64,000 nt of DNA from CAZVGZ01 sp964627605. GTDB taxonomy: Bacteria > Latescibacterota > MWCZ01 > CAZVGZ01. The notes below the pieces were generated by a model. That model did not search any database, was not told the origin of the DNA, and saw only the letters and a program-made list of their open reading frames with translations. A program made the translations under genes and the position numbers. Positions 26,649 to 34,938 of the stretch are shown piece by piece. The first letter of the stretch is position 1. Every line of letters begins with the position of its first letter. The DNA lies in NCBI GenBank assembly GCA_964627605.1, contig CAZVGZ010000002.1, forward strand, positions 62,001-126,000, written 5' to 3'.

Positions 26649-27650
26649 TCAACTGCGACCGTTTGGCTTTGGTGATGAAAAGAAGTGGCTGAGGTAGGGT
26701 TTGACAGCGTTGATCGCGTGAATGGGTGATGTAAAGTCGTTGATGGCGTAGTACTGATACCAGCCGCAGTTGCGGTCGCAAACGGCCATCTCGCCACGCA
26801 TCCGTCGGGCTTCCTTGCCTCGCAGCCAGAATTTGAGTTCTGTGTCCACAAGGTTGATCGGTTTGTCTTCGAGCGTGCGGCATGGGTAGAACAGACCACC
26901 GTCGCAGTCTACGATGATAGACCCTGAAGAGCAGCCGTGCTCTTGTCTGAGCGAACGAAAATAGTTGTCAGGAGAGATTATTGTCAGCGGGTATTTCTCT
27001 TTAAGCGAGAGGCAGACCGCCTCAAACCGGTCAACCTCGGGAAAGAAATCCTTTGTCCGATTGAGGGTCACAGCAGGCATGATAACGATCTTTGCACCGG
27101 CTGCGTGGCACCTGGCGACTTTGCTTTCGAGCTTTGGCAGGTCTTCGTCTCTTACGACTGTCTGAACGCATACTATGCTGTCCCACTTCATGATGTGGGG
27201 CAGCAGGTCAAACATCTCCAAGTTGTCGTGGCCTTCATCAATGCTGATGTGAAGAAAATCGATGTTCCGGCACAGTTCGGCCATTGGATATTTTTCATGA
27301 AGATCTCTCTCGCTGGTAGTAAACAGCAGGAAATACTGTTTCTCCTGCCCGATGTACTCTACGATCTGACCGATGTCATCTCTACAGAGCGGATCGCCGC
27401 CTTCGAGCGACAGCACAAACACATCGGCGCGCTCAAGGTTGTCCAACACTTTGAAAACGTCGTCGGTGCCTAGAACGGGTGTCTTTTCATACCAGACATT
27501 GCAGAACTTGCACTGAAAATTGCAGACATTGGTGACTTTGTATGAGGCGTAGAACGGGTTCACCGCCTCCTTTGTTATCATGTTCTCCGCCATCGCGCCT
27601 ATCGTGCCAGCGTAGCGCGACATCGGCAGAGATTTCATGCCGTGTGCCAT
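26649..27650 (-). CDS. Radical SAM protein with SPASM-like C-terminus
   Basis: A 333-residue radical SAM enzyme. The cluster motif is C43-x3-C47-x2-C50 in NVCNFQCKFC, and LSLEGGDPLCR is the SAM-binding Gly-Gly-Asp/Glu-Pro motif. The C-terminal part has clustered cysteines (GCSSG, DCDGG, YPCRT, CDRNCGWY), as in SPASM or twitch domains that hold an auxiliary [4Fe-4S] cluster. It starts 2 nt after the stop of a glycosyltransferase gene, so the two are almost certainly co-expressed, pointing to modification of a lipid, glycan or peptide in the envelope. No precursor peptide was found. The reaction is unknown. Confidence 0.85.
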   Translation of the reverse strand: MAHGMKSLPMSRYAGTIGAMAENMITKEAVNPFYASYKVTNVCNFQCKFCNVWYEKTPVLGTDDVFKVLDNLERADVFVLSLEGGDPLCRDDIGQIVEYIGQEKQYFLLFTTSERDLHEKYPMAELCRNIDFLHISIDEGHDNLEMFDLLPHIMKWDSIVCVQTVVRDEDLPKLESKVARCHAAGAKIVIMPAVTLNRTKDFFPEVDRFEAVCLSLKEKYPLTIISPDNYFRSLRQEHGCSSGSIIVDCDGGLFYPCRTLEDKPINLVDTELKFWLRGKEARRMRGEMAVCDRNCGWYQYYAINDFTSPIHAINAVKPYLSHFFSSPKPNGRS

Positions 27651-27652
27651 AT

Positions 27653-28843
27653 CTATTTCCCAACCGTCCGGCTATGTCTAGTGCCCTTCCAAGTGAACGT
27701 ACCCATGTGTCCTGCCATCGCCGCGTAGAGTATCATCGGGATGTGGATCATCTGCGCGAACCAGACATGTTTGAACACCGCTCTCTGTTCGAGCGTGGAG
27801 CAGCCTTTCCACATAAGTCTCGTGTCGATAAACAGCTTAAATGCCCACGCTCCAAACGCCACAGAAACCGAGGGCGCGAAGCTCCATCCGGTCAACGATA
27901 GTGGAAGTGACAATGCCAAAAGCGAATAGAACGTGAATGTGGTCGTGAGCATCCAAACCAGGCTCTTGCGATAGCTGCTGCCTTTGGACGCCCATCTGAC
28001 CCTCTGGTTCAGCATCCCACGCAGATCAGGCGGTGCGGTGGTCTGAACGAAAGTTTTCGGCTCCGTGGGAAATCTGAGCTGCCAGTCTGTGTGGGTGCTT
28101 ACCCTCTGTACCAACAGATCGTCGTCGCCAGAGACTAGCTTGCCGATCTCTGTTGAAAACCCACCGACCTCATCAAATACTTTTTTTCTGTACGCCAGAT
28201 TGGAACCGATCGCTGTGTATGCGGTGCCTCTGCCCACGGCACCTGCTGACATGATCGCGTGGGATAGAAAGTCGGCGATGTCCGCCTTTTGCCAAAACGA
28301 GAGCCGCCCTGGGGTTTTTTGGCGAACCGTGAGTCCGATCACCATACCAACTTCAGGGGCAAAATGAGTTGCCACAGTCGAAAGCCACTCGCTGTCATGC
28401 TTTGTGTCGGCATCGGTCGTGACGATGATTTCGCCCTTAGCGAGGGTCATCGCCTGTTGGACAGCATGTTTTTTCGGGGCCATGTCAGCCGAGGTTTCGG
28501 TGATATCAAGGACGGTGACTTCAAACTGCTGTTCGCTCGCCCATGACCGCATGATCTCAGGCGTGTCGTCTATGGAGCGGTCGTTTACGAGGATCACCTG
28601 CATCTGTTCTGCGGGGTAATTTTGCGTGGATATCGATTCCAGTGTGCGCGGAAGGTCGTTCTGTTCGTCGCGCGCTGGGATGATGACGTTCAACGATGGT
28701 CGATCATTCGATTCGCCGCCAGGGAGCCGGTCGAGTCCGCCGCCAACCCAGGTCACCCATACCCCGTAGGCTATCCCGGAGAAGAGAAGGCCCAAAGACA
28801 TCACCTCAGCCACCCACTCCAAGCCTGTCAACGCCTCTCCCAT
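27653..28843 (-). CDS. Membrane-anchored family 2 glycosyltransferase
   Basis: A 396-residue GT2 protein. An N-terminal transmembrane segment (about 12-33) is followed by the GT-A domain: NVIIPARDEQNDLPRTLES, VNDRS, the DxD-type TTDADTKHD and the acceptor motif QRVRW in the loop preceding the C-terminal helices. Three or four further hydrophobic segments follow (about 300-385), the layout of processive or ceramide/dolichol-type GT2 enzymes. It faces the cytoplasm and uses a nucleotide sugar. The radical SAM gene begins 2 nt after its stop. Divergent to it is a Wzi-like outer-membrane barrel, which suggests surface polysaccharide or glycolipid work. ATG 28843 has no good ribosome site. Confidence 0.86.
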   Translation of the reverse strand: MGEALTGLEWVAEVMSLGLLFSGIAYGVWVTWVGGGLDRLPGGESNDRPSLNVIIPARDEQNDLPRTLESISTQNYPAEQMQVILVNDRSIDDTPEIMRSWASEQQFEVTVLDITETSADMAPKKHAVQQAMTLAKGEIIVTTDADTKHDSEWLSTVATHFAPEVGMVIGLTVRQKTPGRLSFWQKADIADFLSHAIMSAGAVGRGTAYTAIGSNLAYRKKVFDEVGGFSTEIGKLVSGDDDLLVQRVSTHTDWQLRFPTEPKTFVQTTAPPDLRGMLNQRVRWASKGSSYRKSLVWMLTTTFTFYSLLALSLPLSLTGWSFAPSVSVAFGAWAFKLFIDTRLMWKGCSTLEQRAVFKHVWFAQMIHIPMILYAAMAGHMGTFTWKGTRHSRTVGK

Positions 28844-28859
28844 CGCCAGTTGCGCGTAT

Positions 28860-28884
28860 CCGCTCGAAACGACGTTTCGAGCGG
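28860..28884. repeat. Perfect 11-bp inverted repeat upstream of the glycosyltransferase
   Basis: CCGCTCGAAAC (28860-28870) and GTTTCGAGCGG (28874-28884) form a perfect stem with a 3-nt loop. It begins 17 bp upstream of the GT2 start codon in the intergenic region shared with the divergent Wzi-like gene. With no T-tract it is a candidate operator or an mRNA-leader hairpin able to occlude the ribosome site. Confidence 0.6.
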
Positions 28885-29088
28885 CGTGGATGATCTTTTC
28901 TCACCCATCAGACACCATCATGCTGTGCATCCCCATCGGACTTTGGCCGCTGTACCGTAACATCGTACCGCCCAACCGCACCCCATATTAGCTGGCCAGC
29001 AGGGGTAGAATTTATCTTAGCAGCGCCATCGGGGCAACACAAGGTGCTGTTGTAGCTCTCGGACCGGGACGATACATTTCCGGGTGCA

Positions 29089-30735
29089 ATGTACCGACGA
29101 GTAGTAATCATCACAGCGCTTATAGTCTCTGCGATGGCAGCTTCGGCCCGCCAGATGCCGATCCCTGCATCCGCTGGGGCGGACGTGCCGTTAGGGCACC
29201 GTGGCTACGCATTCCTGGCGCGGGCCGAGGTGTTGGGCGTTGTCGAGGGGTTAAGGGATGATGCGCTGCCGATGACCCGCCAGCAGATCGCTGGATGGTT
29301 GGTGATAGCGGACCGGGACTCCGCAGGGCGGCTTAGCCCGACCGACCGGAGCGAGCTTTCACGACTACTGGCTGAGTTCAAACCGGAAGCCGAAATCGCA
29401 GGGGGACGGACAGACGCAAAAGTCAGGCGGATTGTGGACAGATCGGATTCTACGTGGCGCATCGCGGTTGAGCCGGTGGTGGTGTTGACCGCCACTTCAG
29501 ATCAGCGAACAGTTAAAGGGCAGGCTGGATACACAGCGGATGGCGGTTTGGCGATTTTCGGTCGCATCAACAGCAATATCGCTTTCGGAGTGGTGGCTGC
29601 GAACCGCTCGGTACAGGGACGGACGGTGGATTTTGGCAACCTGAGGGGCCCTGAGCCAAGTCGTGGTGGGTGGAGAGTCGTTGGCGATTCGGACCGTGTG
29701 GTATATGAGACCGTAGAGGCGCAGGCGGCATTTCGCACATCGTGGTTGCTAGGTGCTGTGGGGATCGGGAGGCACAGTTGGGGGCCATCGCAGTTCGCCA
29801 ATCTGTTTCTGTCCGAAAAGGCGCCGCCCTACCCTTATCTCAGGCTTCAGACCGCACTGGATTCATGGCTCACTGTGACTTTCATACACGCCCAGCTCAA
29901 TTCGGACATGGTTGACAGCGCTGTTTACCAGCATCGCGCCGACACCAATCCAGACGGTGATGTTGACCGGCGTCGATGGATGTCTGCGCACCGGTTTAGC
30001 GCCACAATAGCAAAAGGTGTCGATCTGGCGTTTCAGGAGTCTGTCATATATGGCGACCGCTCGCCTGACTGGTTCTATCTGGTTCCGGTGGCCTTCTTCT
30101 GGACCGGGCAGCACCAGGGTGACAACACCGACAACTACCAGATGGGGTTCGATATTGACATTTACAGGTGGCCTGGGTGGAGGGTCTATGGGGCGTGGTA
30201 CCTGGAGGAATGGACCCCGGAGGCGGTGTTCGGTGACGATGAGCACAACTGGTTTGCGTTTCAGGCGGGTGTGAGCGTTTTCGATATGTTAGGAGCGATG
30301 TCCAATCTGGACTTCACGGCTGAATACACGAGGCTAAACCCAACCGTCTATGCGCATCGGCAGCCGATCAACGACCGCCTTAGCACAGGTGCGCCGTTAG
30401 GTCATTGGCTTGGTCGTAACGGTGATCAATGGCTTTGGTATCTGCGCTACCAGCCACGCAGTCCAATCGTAATCACAACGACGCTGAGGCGCATTCGCAA
30501 AGGAGGTGAGCCGGATGCGTCAGATTTCTATCTGCGGCCCGACTACCCGTTTTTGAGCGAAGATGATGGTCCGATTGTTAAAGTCTGGGATTGCGATATT
30601 CGTGGGACGTATGAGGTGTGGCCCAACGCACTACTGTTTGCAGGAGGATGGTGGCGTCGACAGAGTGATGGGTTGGGGGTTACAACCACGAGGACGGCTG
30701 TCTACGGCGGAATCCGAGCCGGTATCTGGCGCTAA
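29089..30735 (+). CDS. Capsule-assembly Wzi-like outer-membrane barrel
   Basis: A 548-residue protein with a signal peptide (about 1-21, ending ASARQ). It has an early region with GHRGYAFLARAEVLGVVEGL and then a long alternation of aromatic-rich beta strands. The later block EYTRLNPTVYAHRQPINDRLSTG and LGHWLGRNGDQW resembles the capsule assembly protein Wzi family of outer-membrane barrels, which anchor capsular polysaccharide. The final residue pair WR after an aromatic strand fits a BAM-recognised C-terminus. It is divergent from the GT2/radical SAM pair. Its stop overlaps that of the convergent flippase-like gene by 4 bp. Confidence 0.75.
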   Translation: MYRRVVIITALIVSAMAASARQMPIPASAGADVPLGHRGYAFLARAEVLGVVEGLRDDALPMTRQQIAGWLVIADRDSAGRLSPTDRSELSRLLAEFKPEAEIAGGRTDAKVRRIVDRSDSTWRIAVEPVVVLTATSDQRTVKGQAGYTADGGLAIFGRINSNIAFGVVAANRSVQGRTVDFGNLRGPEPSRGGWRVVGDSDRVVYETVEAQAAFRTSWLLGAVGIGRHSWGPSQFANLFLSEKAPPYPYLRLQTALDSWLTVTFIHAQLNSDMVDSAVYQHRADTNPDGDVDRRRWMSAHRFSATIAKGVDLAFQESVIYGDRSPDWFYLVPVAFFWTGQHQGDNTDNYQMGFDIDIYRWPGWRVYGAWYLEEWTPEAVFGDDEHNWFAFQAGVSVFDMLGAMSNLDFTAEYTRLNPTVYAHRQPINDRLSTGAPLGHWLGRNGDQWLWYLRYQPRSPIVITTTLRRIRKGGEPDASDFYLRPDYPFLSEDDGPIVKVWDCDIRGTYEVWPNALLFAGGWWRRQSDGLGVTTTRTAVYGGIRAGIWR

Positions 30736-31697
30736 CTCTCCAGCGGTTCTTCTGGCATGGGACCCGATTTTGATTTTCGCCAAAAAGCGAGCGTTCCCAC
30801 GAGGCCTGGAATCACAATGTTCACGGCGAACAGCGATAGTGCGGCGTTGACCGCAGCCGCAGGAGGCAATCCCACTCGGCTGAAACACAGAGCTGCCGCC
30901 GATTCCCTGATGCCCAGATTCCCAAGACCGATGGGTGCCAACGCCTGAAGCGCCATGGTGATCGCAGCAGCGATGATCGAGTCCAGACTACCCACCTCCC
31001 CGAAAACCCTGGCAAGACAGCCCAACTGAACCGCGACCACCAACGAAACCACGAGGGAGTACAGCGCGATCTTTACAAGGTCGCCTCGACCCAACAGGCG
31101 GATACCAGACGTGCCTTTACGGACCGACCCCCATACTCCGCGTAGAGGAATCTGCCCGCTAAGTTTGTGGCGCACATATATCGCCAGGAGAGCAGCGGTT
31201 ACTAGCGCAGCCATGACGACCAAGCCACGGACGAATACGCCGTGGCCGTCGCCAACCCCTGGCAGAATCGACGGCGAAGAAATCAACGCCAGCCAACCCG
31301 CCACAAAAAGTCCTGCGCCGGAGATCGCTCGGACCACCACGAACAGGCCCGCTGCACTTAGCCGATGGGCCTGATTGAGCAGCGCCACCATCGCTACGTC
31401 GCCTACACGCCCTGGAGTCGCTGCGCCCATAGCTGTGCCGACAACCACCATCCTGGCTGCTTGAACCAGCGAAACACTCTTGTCGATAACTCTAAGCGCA
31501 GTCCACCAGGAGAGCGTTTGGAGAAAGATGTTAGGCAAAACCAACACCGCAGCCAGCATCGCGTACCGACCGTCAGCACGCTTCCACGACGCCACCATTT
31601 TTTCGGCATCGGCATAGACGATTATCGCCACCAACATCCCGATCGTCAACAATGCTTTCGTTGCGAAAGCTAGCCGCTTGTGGCTGGTGGTATTCAT
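30732..31697 (-). CDS. UPF0104/AglD-like (LPG synthase TM-type) membrane protein
   Basis: A polytopic membrane protein of about 321 residues from ATG 31697; a TTG at 31724 would add nine residues. The pattern of seven or eight hydrophobic helices with the conserved RVGDVAMVALL and APIGLGNLGIRESAAAL blocks matches the flippase-like domain of lysylphosphatidylglycerol synthases and the UPF0104/AglD family. No C-terminal aminoacyl transferase domain is present, so it is the membrane domain only, which in other bacteria moves or binds lipid-linked intermediates. It converges with the Wzi-like gene, and its stop overlaps. Confidence 0.83.
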   Translation of the reverse strand: MNTTSHKRLAFATKALLTIGMLVAIIVYADAEKMVASWKRADGRYAMLAAVLVLPNIFLQTLSWWTALRVIDKSVSLVQAARMVVVGTAMGAATPGRVGDVAMVALLNQAHRLSAAGLFVVVRAISGAGLFVAGWLALISSPSILPGVGDGHGVFVRGLVVMAALVTAALLAIYVRHKLSGQIPLRGVWGSVRKGTSGIRLLGRGDLVKIALYSLVVSLVVAVQLGCLARVFGEVGSLDSIIAAAITMALQALAPIGLGNLGIRESAAALCFSRVGLPPAAAVNAALSLFAVNIVIPGLVGTLAFWRKSKSGPMPEEPLES

Positions 31698-31865
31698 TGC
31701 TGGTTCGTCGGTGGAAGGTCGCAAACAGGCGCAGGTAGATGCTGCGTTTGGGCGGATGGTCTGGCCGCCAGAGGTTTCATGGTCATAGGGTCAGGGTTGG
31801 CAGGCCACGTTCGAAAAGTTGGGGGCACCTGTCGAGCGCCCCCTGTGATCGTCAAATTGTGGTTT

Positions 31866-32735
31866 CTAACGTCCCATACCCCGACGGAACTGCTTTAGGA
31901 ACCGGTCGTTGGGAGACAGGATGAGTACCGTCTGGGTATCAAGGGCGGTCTCATATGCTAGAAGTGACCTAGTGAATTCATAGAAACGCGGATCGCGTTG
32001 GTAGGCTTTGGCGTAAATCTCCAGCGCTGAAGCATCGCCGCCACCTCTGACCTGTTCGGAAAGCTGATCGGCGGTTGCCTTGACGCTGTCGGCGGTGAGT
32101 TGGGCGTAAGCGCGGACCTGCGCGGCGTGTGCCTGACCGCGACTGCGATACCCTTCGGCCTCTCGCTCCCGCTCGGCTTTCATGCGGGCGAAAACCGCCC
32201 GCTCGTTCGCCTGCGGTAGATCGGCGCGTTTTATCCGCACGTCGATTACGTCGATGCCCAGTGAGTCAGTCACCAAGTTGCAGAGGGCCGTCACCGAATC
32301 CATGATGCTCTCACGCTCCTTGATTACGATCTCGTCCTGGGTGTGCAGTCCCAGCACCTTGCGGAGCTGACTGAAGACGATCTCGTCGAGACGCCTCTCG
32401 GCGGCCCACCTGCGCCCTGGAAACGATTTGAGGTAAGCGACCGGGTCTTGGATTCGCCAAATCACGAAATTGTCCAACTGGAGATTCTTCTTGTCCAGTG
32501 TATAGATCAGGTCCGATTCACCTGGGTCTGACTGGAGAAGCCACTTGTCGAATTTGTGGACCGTCTGGAGCATAGGGATTTTGGCGTGGAGCCCCGGTTC
32601 ATAGATGGTCCGTTTGACCTCGCCCAACTGAGTTATGACCGCCTGTTCCCACTCCTGAAGGGTGAAGAGCGATCCAAACGCGATAATCACCACTACCAGA
32701 ACTATCAGAGCCGAAATAATCCGTCCGATTTTCAT
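31866..32735 (-). CDS. hflC: HflC, SPFH/prohibitin-family membrane protein
   Basis: A 289-residue protein with an N-terminal transmembrane anchor (about 4-25), then the SPFH domain (EWEQAVITQLGEVKRTIYEPGLHAKIP) and a long Ala/Arg-rich helix (about 195-245). With HflK it forms a large periplasm-facing cage around the FtsH protease and limits its activity on membrane substrates. Its start overlaps the hflK stop as ATGA with GGAGGTGGGCG upstream, so the two are translationally coupled. Length and order hflK-hflC match the family. Identity is firm from the tandem arrangement. Confidence 0.92.
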   Translation of the reverse strand: MKIGRIISALIVLVVVIIAFGSLFTLQEWEQAVITQLGEVKRTIYEPGLHAKIPMLQTVHKFDKWLLQSDPGESDLIYTLDKKNLQLDNFVIWRIQDPVAYLKSFPGRRWAAERRLDEIVFSQLRKVLGLHTQDEIVIKERESIMDSVTALCNLVTDSLGIDVIDVRIKRADLPQANERAVFARMKAEREREAEGYRSRGQAHAAQVRAYAQLTADSVKATADQLSEQVRGGGDASALEIYAKAYQRDPRFYEFTRSLLAYETALDTQTVLILSPNDRFLKQFRRGMGR

Positions 32736-33688
32736 CGCCCACCTCCCACTAGATCACGCGCCAACGGAAGGAGGTTTATTGTGCCCTCGGTGCCGACAAT
32801 GAACTTCGGTCGGCCTGCAAGCACCTTCTCCATCGTCTCTAGATACAGCCTGGTTTCGGTGACCTCTTTGGCCCGTCGATATTCGCGCCAGACATCAATG
32901 AACCTGTCAGCCTGGCCGATAGCCTGGCGGACGCGGGAGATGCTGTCAGCCCTGGCCGCCTGAACCTTGCGTTGGTATTCGCCGGTTGCCCGTGGAACAA
33001 TCCGGTTGCGGAACCGGTCGGCCTCTTCGAGCATCCTGGCGCTATCCTCTTTGGCGCTGGTAACATCCAGAAACGCGTCAACCACAGGGTCCGGCGGTCG
33101 AACATCTCTTAGCTGAATCGCCAGAATCTCCAGTCCTGCGTCGTAATCGCGATTCATGACCTCCTGCATCTTGTCCAGAATCTCGATCTCGATCATATCT
33201 TTGCGCTCGCTGATGGCGTCATCGATGGGGTGACGGCCGATGATCTCTCTTATAGTCGCCTCACCGACGTCCTGGAGGACCTCTTGCGGGCTTTCCAGAT
33301 GAAACAGGAACGCAGGCAGATCACCAATGCGGTACTGGATGCTCACCGGGCAGTCGACGATGTTTTTGTCGCCTGTGAGCATCTGTGACTGCCGCCGAAC
33401 GTGAACAACGTTGCCTCGGCGGTCGGTTGTGTAGCCTATGTTGACGCGTCTGATCTCATCGACTCGTCTTATGAAAGCGTTCTCCAGCGGCCATGGGATT
33501 TTCAGGTGCGGCCCAGCCTCCTCGGTCCGTTCGAACCTCCCGAATCTCAAAATGACGGCCAACTCTCCTGGCGATACCTGCAGGTATGAAGACCAGAGAA
33601 TCGCCACGACGACGATACCTGCGGCCACCAGCCCCGCCAGCTTTACGTCGGGGCGACCGCCGCCCGTCGGCATTTTGAACTGCTGCAT
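32732..33688 (-). CDS. hflK: HflK, SPFH/prohibitin-family membrane protein
   Basis: A 318-residue partner of HflC with a Gly-rich N-terminus, one transmembrane helix (about 17-36) and the SPFH core (SPGELAVILRFGRFERTEEAGPHLKIPWP, given here in two parts: SPGELAVILRFGRF and AGPHLKIPWP). A helical segment with DVRPPDPVVDAFLDVTSAKED follows, typical of HflK. ATG 33688 is preceded by GAGGAG. E. coli HflK is longer because of an extra Gly-rich N-terminus. Downstream hflC is coupled by ATGA. A PfkB-family kinase lies 71 nt upstream on the same strand. Confidence 0.92.
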   Translation of the reverse strand: MQQFKMPTGGGRPDVKLAGLVAAGIVVVAILWSSYLQVSPGELAVILRFGRFERTEEAGPHLKIPWPLENAFIRRVDEIRRVNIGYTTDRRGNVVHVRRQSQMLTGDKNIVDCPVSIQYRIGDLPAFLFHLESPQEVLQDVGEATIREIIGRHPIDDAISERKDMIEIEILDKMQEVMNRDYDAGLEILAIQLRDVRPPDPVVDAFLDVTSAKEDSARMLEEADRFRNRIVPRATGEYQRKVQAARADSISRVRQAIGQADRFIDVWREYRRAKEVTETRLYLETMEKVLAGRPKFIVGTEGTINLLPLARDLVGGGR

Positions 33689-33759
33689 TTGTCAACTCCT
33701 CACATTGCAACATCCAGAACATAGATGCCTGGATACGTTTGACTACGCGAAAACTGTCT

Positions 33760-34695
33760 CTAGTAGGGCGACAACGATCCCAGATCGGCGATGCCACTGG
33801 TACCCTCATATCCACAGTGGATACCTGCTGCCTCCACCGCCAAAGAGAGCGCTCTTTCCAACTCCCCCCAACGCGCCCATCCCACAGCCAGCGCCCCCAC
33901 GCTGACATCGCCGCATCCCACTGTGTCAATCACCTCTTGCGGCCTGTGGGCCGGGATGCGCACGGCATTCACATCAGCGGATGCCCTCTCAACACCGATT
34001 GCTCCATGCTCTGCGAGCGTGATAACCACCGCTGTTAGGCCCAACGCGAGCATTTCCGAACAGAAATCGGCCTGGGCGTCATCTGTTTTCAGCGGTTGCC
34101 CTGCCAACGTCTCGGCCTCATCCAGGTTCATCTGGACCAGATCGGCTGTTTGGAGCCGCCTTCGCCAATCTTTCCGGCGATAGAGGCTGCGATGTCCTTC
34201 TGCACCGGTTTTGAGGGCGAGCGTGTGATAGTCCATCACAACAGGACCGTCAAACGTCTTTTTTATCTTGAGCGCTGTATCTAGCGAGACCTCATGGCCG
34301 GTGATATGGTTGACGACCAGGGCATCCAACCCCTCTAAATGAGGCTTAATGTCAGCCCATGCCAGCGGCTCAAGACCCCCTTCAATCCTCTCGGTGCGTT
34401 CGTCCTCGGTATGAAATGTAATGAATGAGTGCTGCGTGGCGGACCGGGTGAGGATAACCGCGCTCTGGTCGCATCCTGCCGAACCCATCTGGTCCTCTAC
34501 TATTCGAGCGATGTCGGTCCCCACACGGCAGATCGGTCGAGCTTTGGTTTTCCCTGGCAGCAACGCCGCCACGGTGAGCGCGGTGAAAAGAATACCACCA
34601 AAACTCTCGATCACACTACCGTCAACGAATGTCTTTGTGTCTCTGGCGGGCATTCCAATGATGCCGATGGTTGGAATCTGTGTCTCTTTTTTCAT
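33760..34695 (-). CDS. PfkB-family (ribokinase-like) carbohydrate kinase
   Basis: A 311-residue kinase of the ribokinase fold. The second PfkB signature is present as DTVGCGDVSVGAL with catalytic D263; the usual GAGD anion hole reads GCGD (260-263), a conservative but uncommon change. The N-terminal glycine motif is SFGGILFTAL (about 31-40), and DLVQMNLDEAETL matches the central block found in sugar and nucleoside kinases. Substrate is unknown. It lies between recG (243 nt upstream) and hflK (71 nt downstream) on one strand; a functional link is not evident. ATG 34695 has no strong ribosome site. Confidence 0.82.
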   Translation of the reverse strand: MKKETQIPTIGIIGMPARDTKTFVDGSVIESFGGILFTALTVAALLPGKTKARPICRVGTDIARIVEDQMGSAGCDQSAVILTRSATQHSFITFHTEDERTERIEGGLEPLAWADIKPHLEGLDALVVNHITGHEVSLDTALKIKKTFDGPVVMDYHTLALKTGAEGHRSLYRRKDWRRRLQTADLVQMNLDEAETLAGQPLKTDDAQADFCSEMLALGLTAVVITLAEHGAIGVERASADVNAVRIPAHRPQEVIDTVGCGDVSVGALAVGWARWGELERALSLAVEAAGIHCGYEGTSGIADLGSLSPY

Positions 34696-34938
34696 GGACC
34701 GGTGTCGTTGTCAAAGATGTCTATGCGAGGAGGTCTATGCCAAGTTTGATGCTGATTACGAGACTGGTCGATCTTGGTTGTCCAGCACCTAGGTTGGACC
34801 AACGAATCCGAACATCGGTTCCGCCTCCGGGTAATCGTGCGGCGGCAGTCCATCGCCTCATGGTAACCCCTTGTACCAACGAGCCCCAATGAATCCCTCT
34901 CCGATCCCAGATCATCGCGAGTCAGTCGGCGTAGACGA

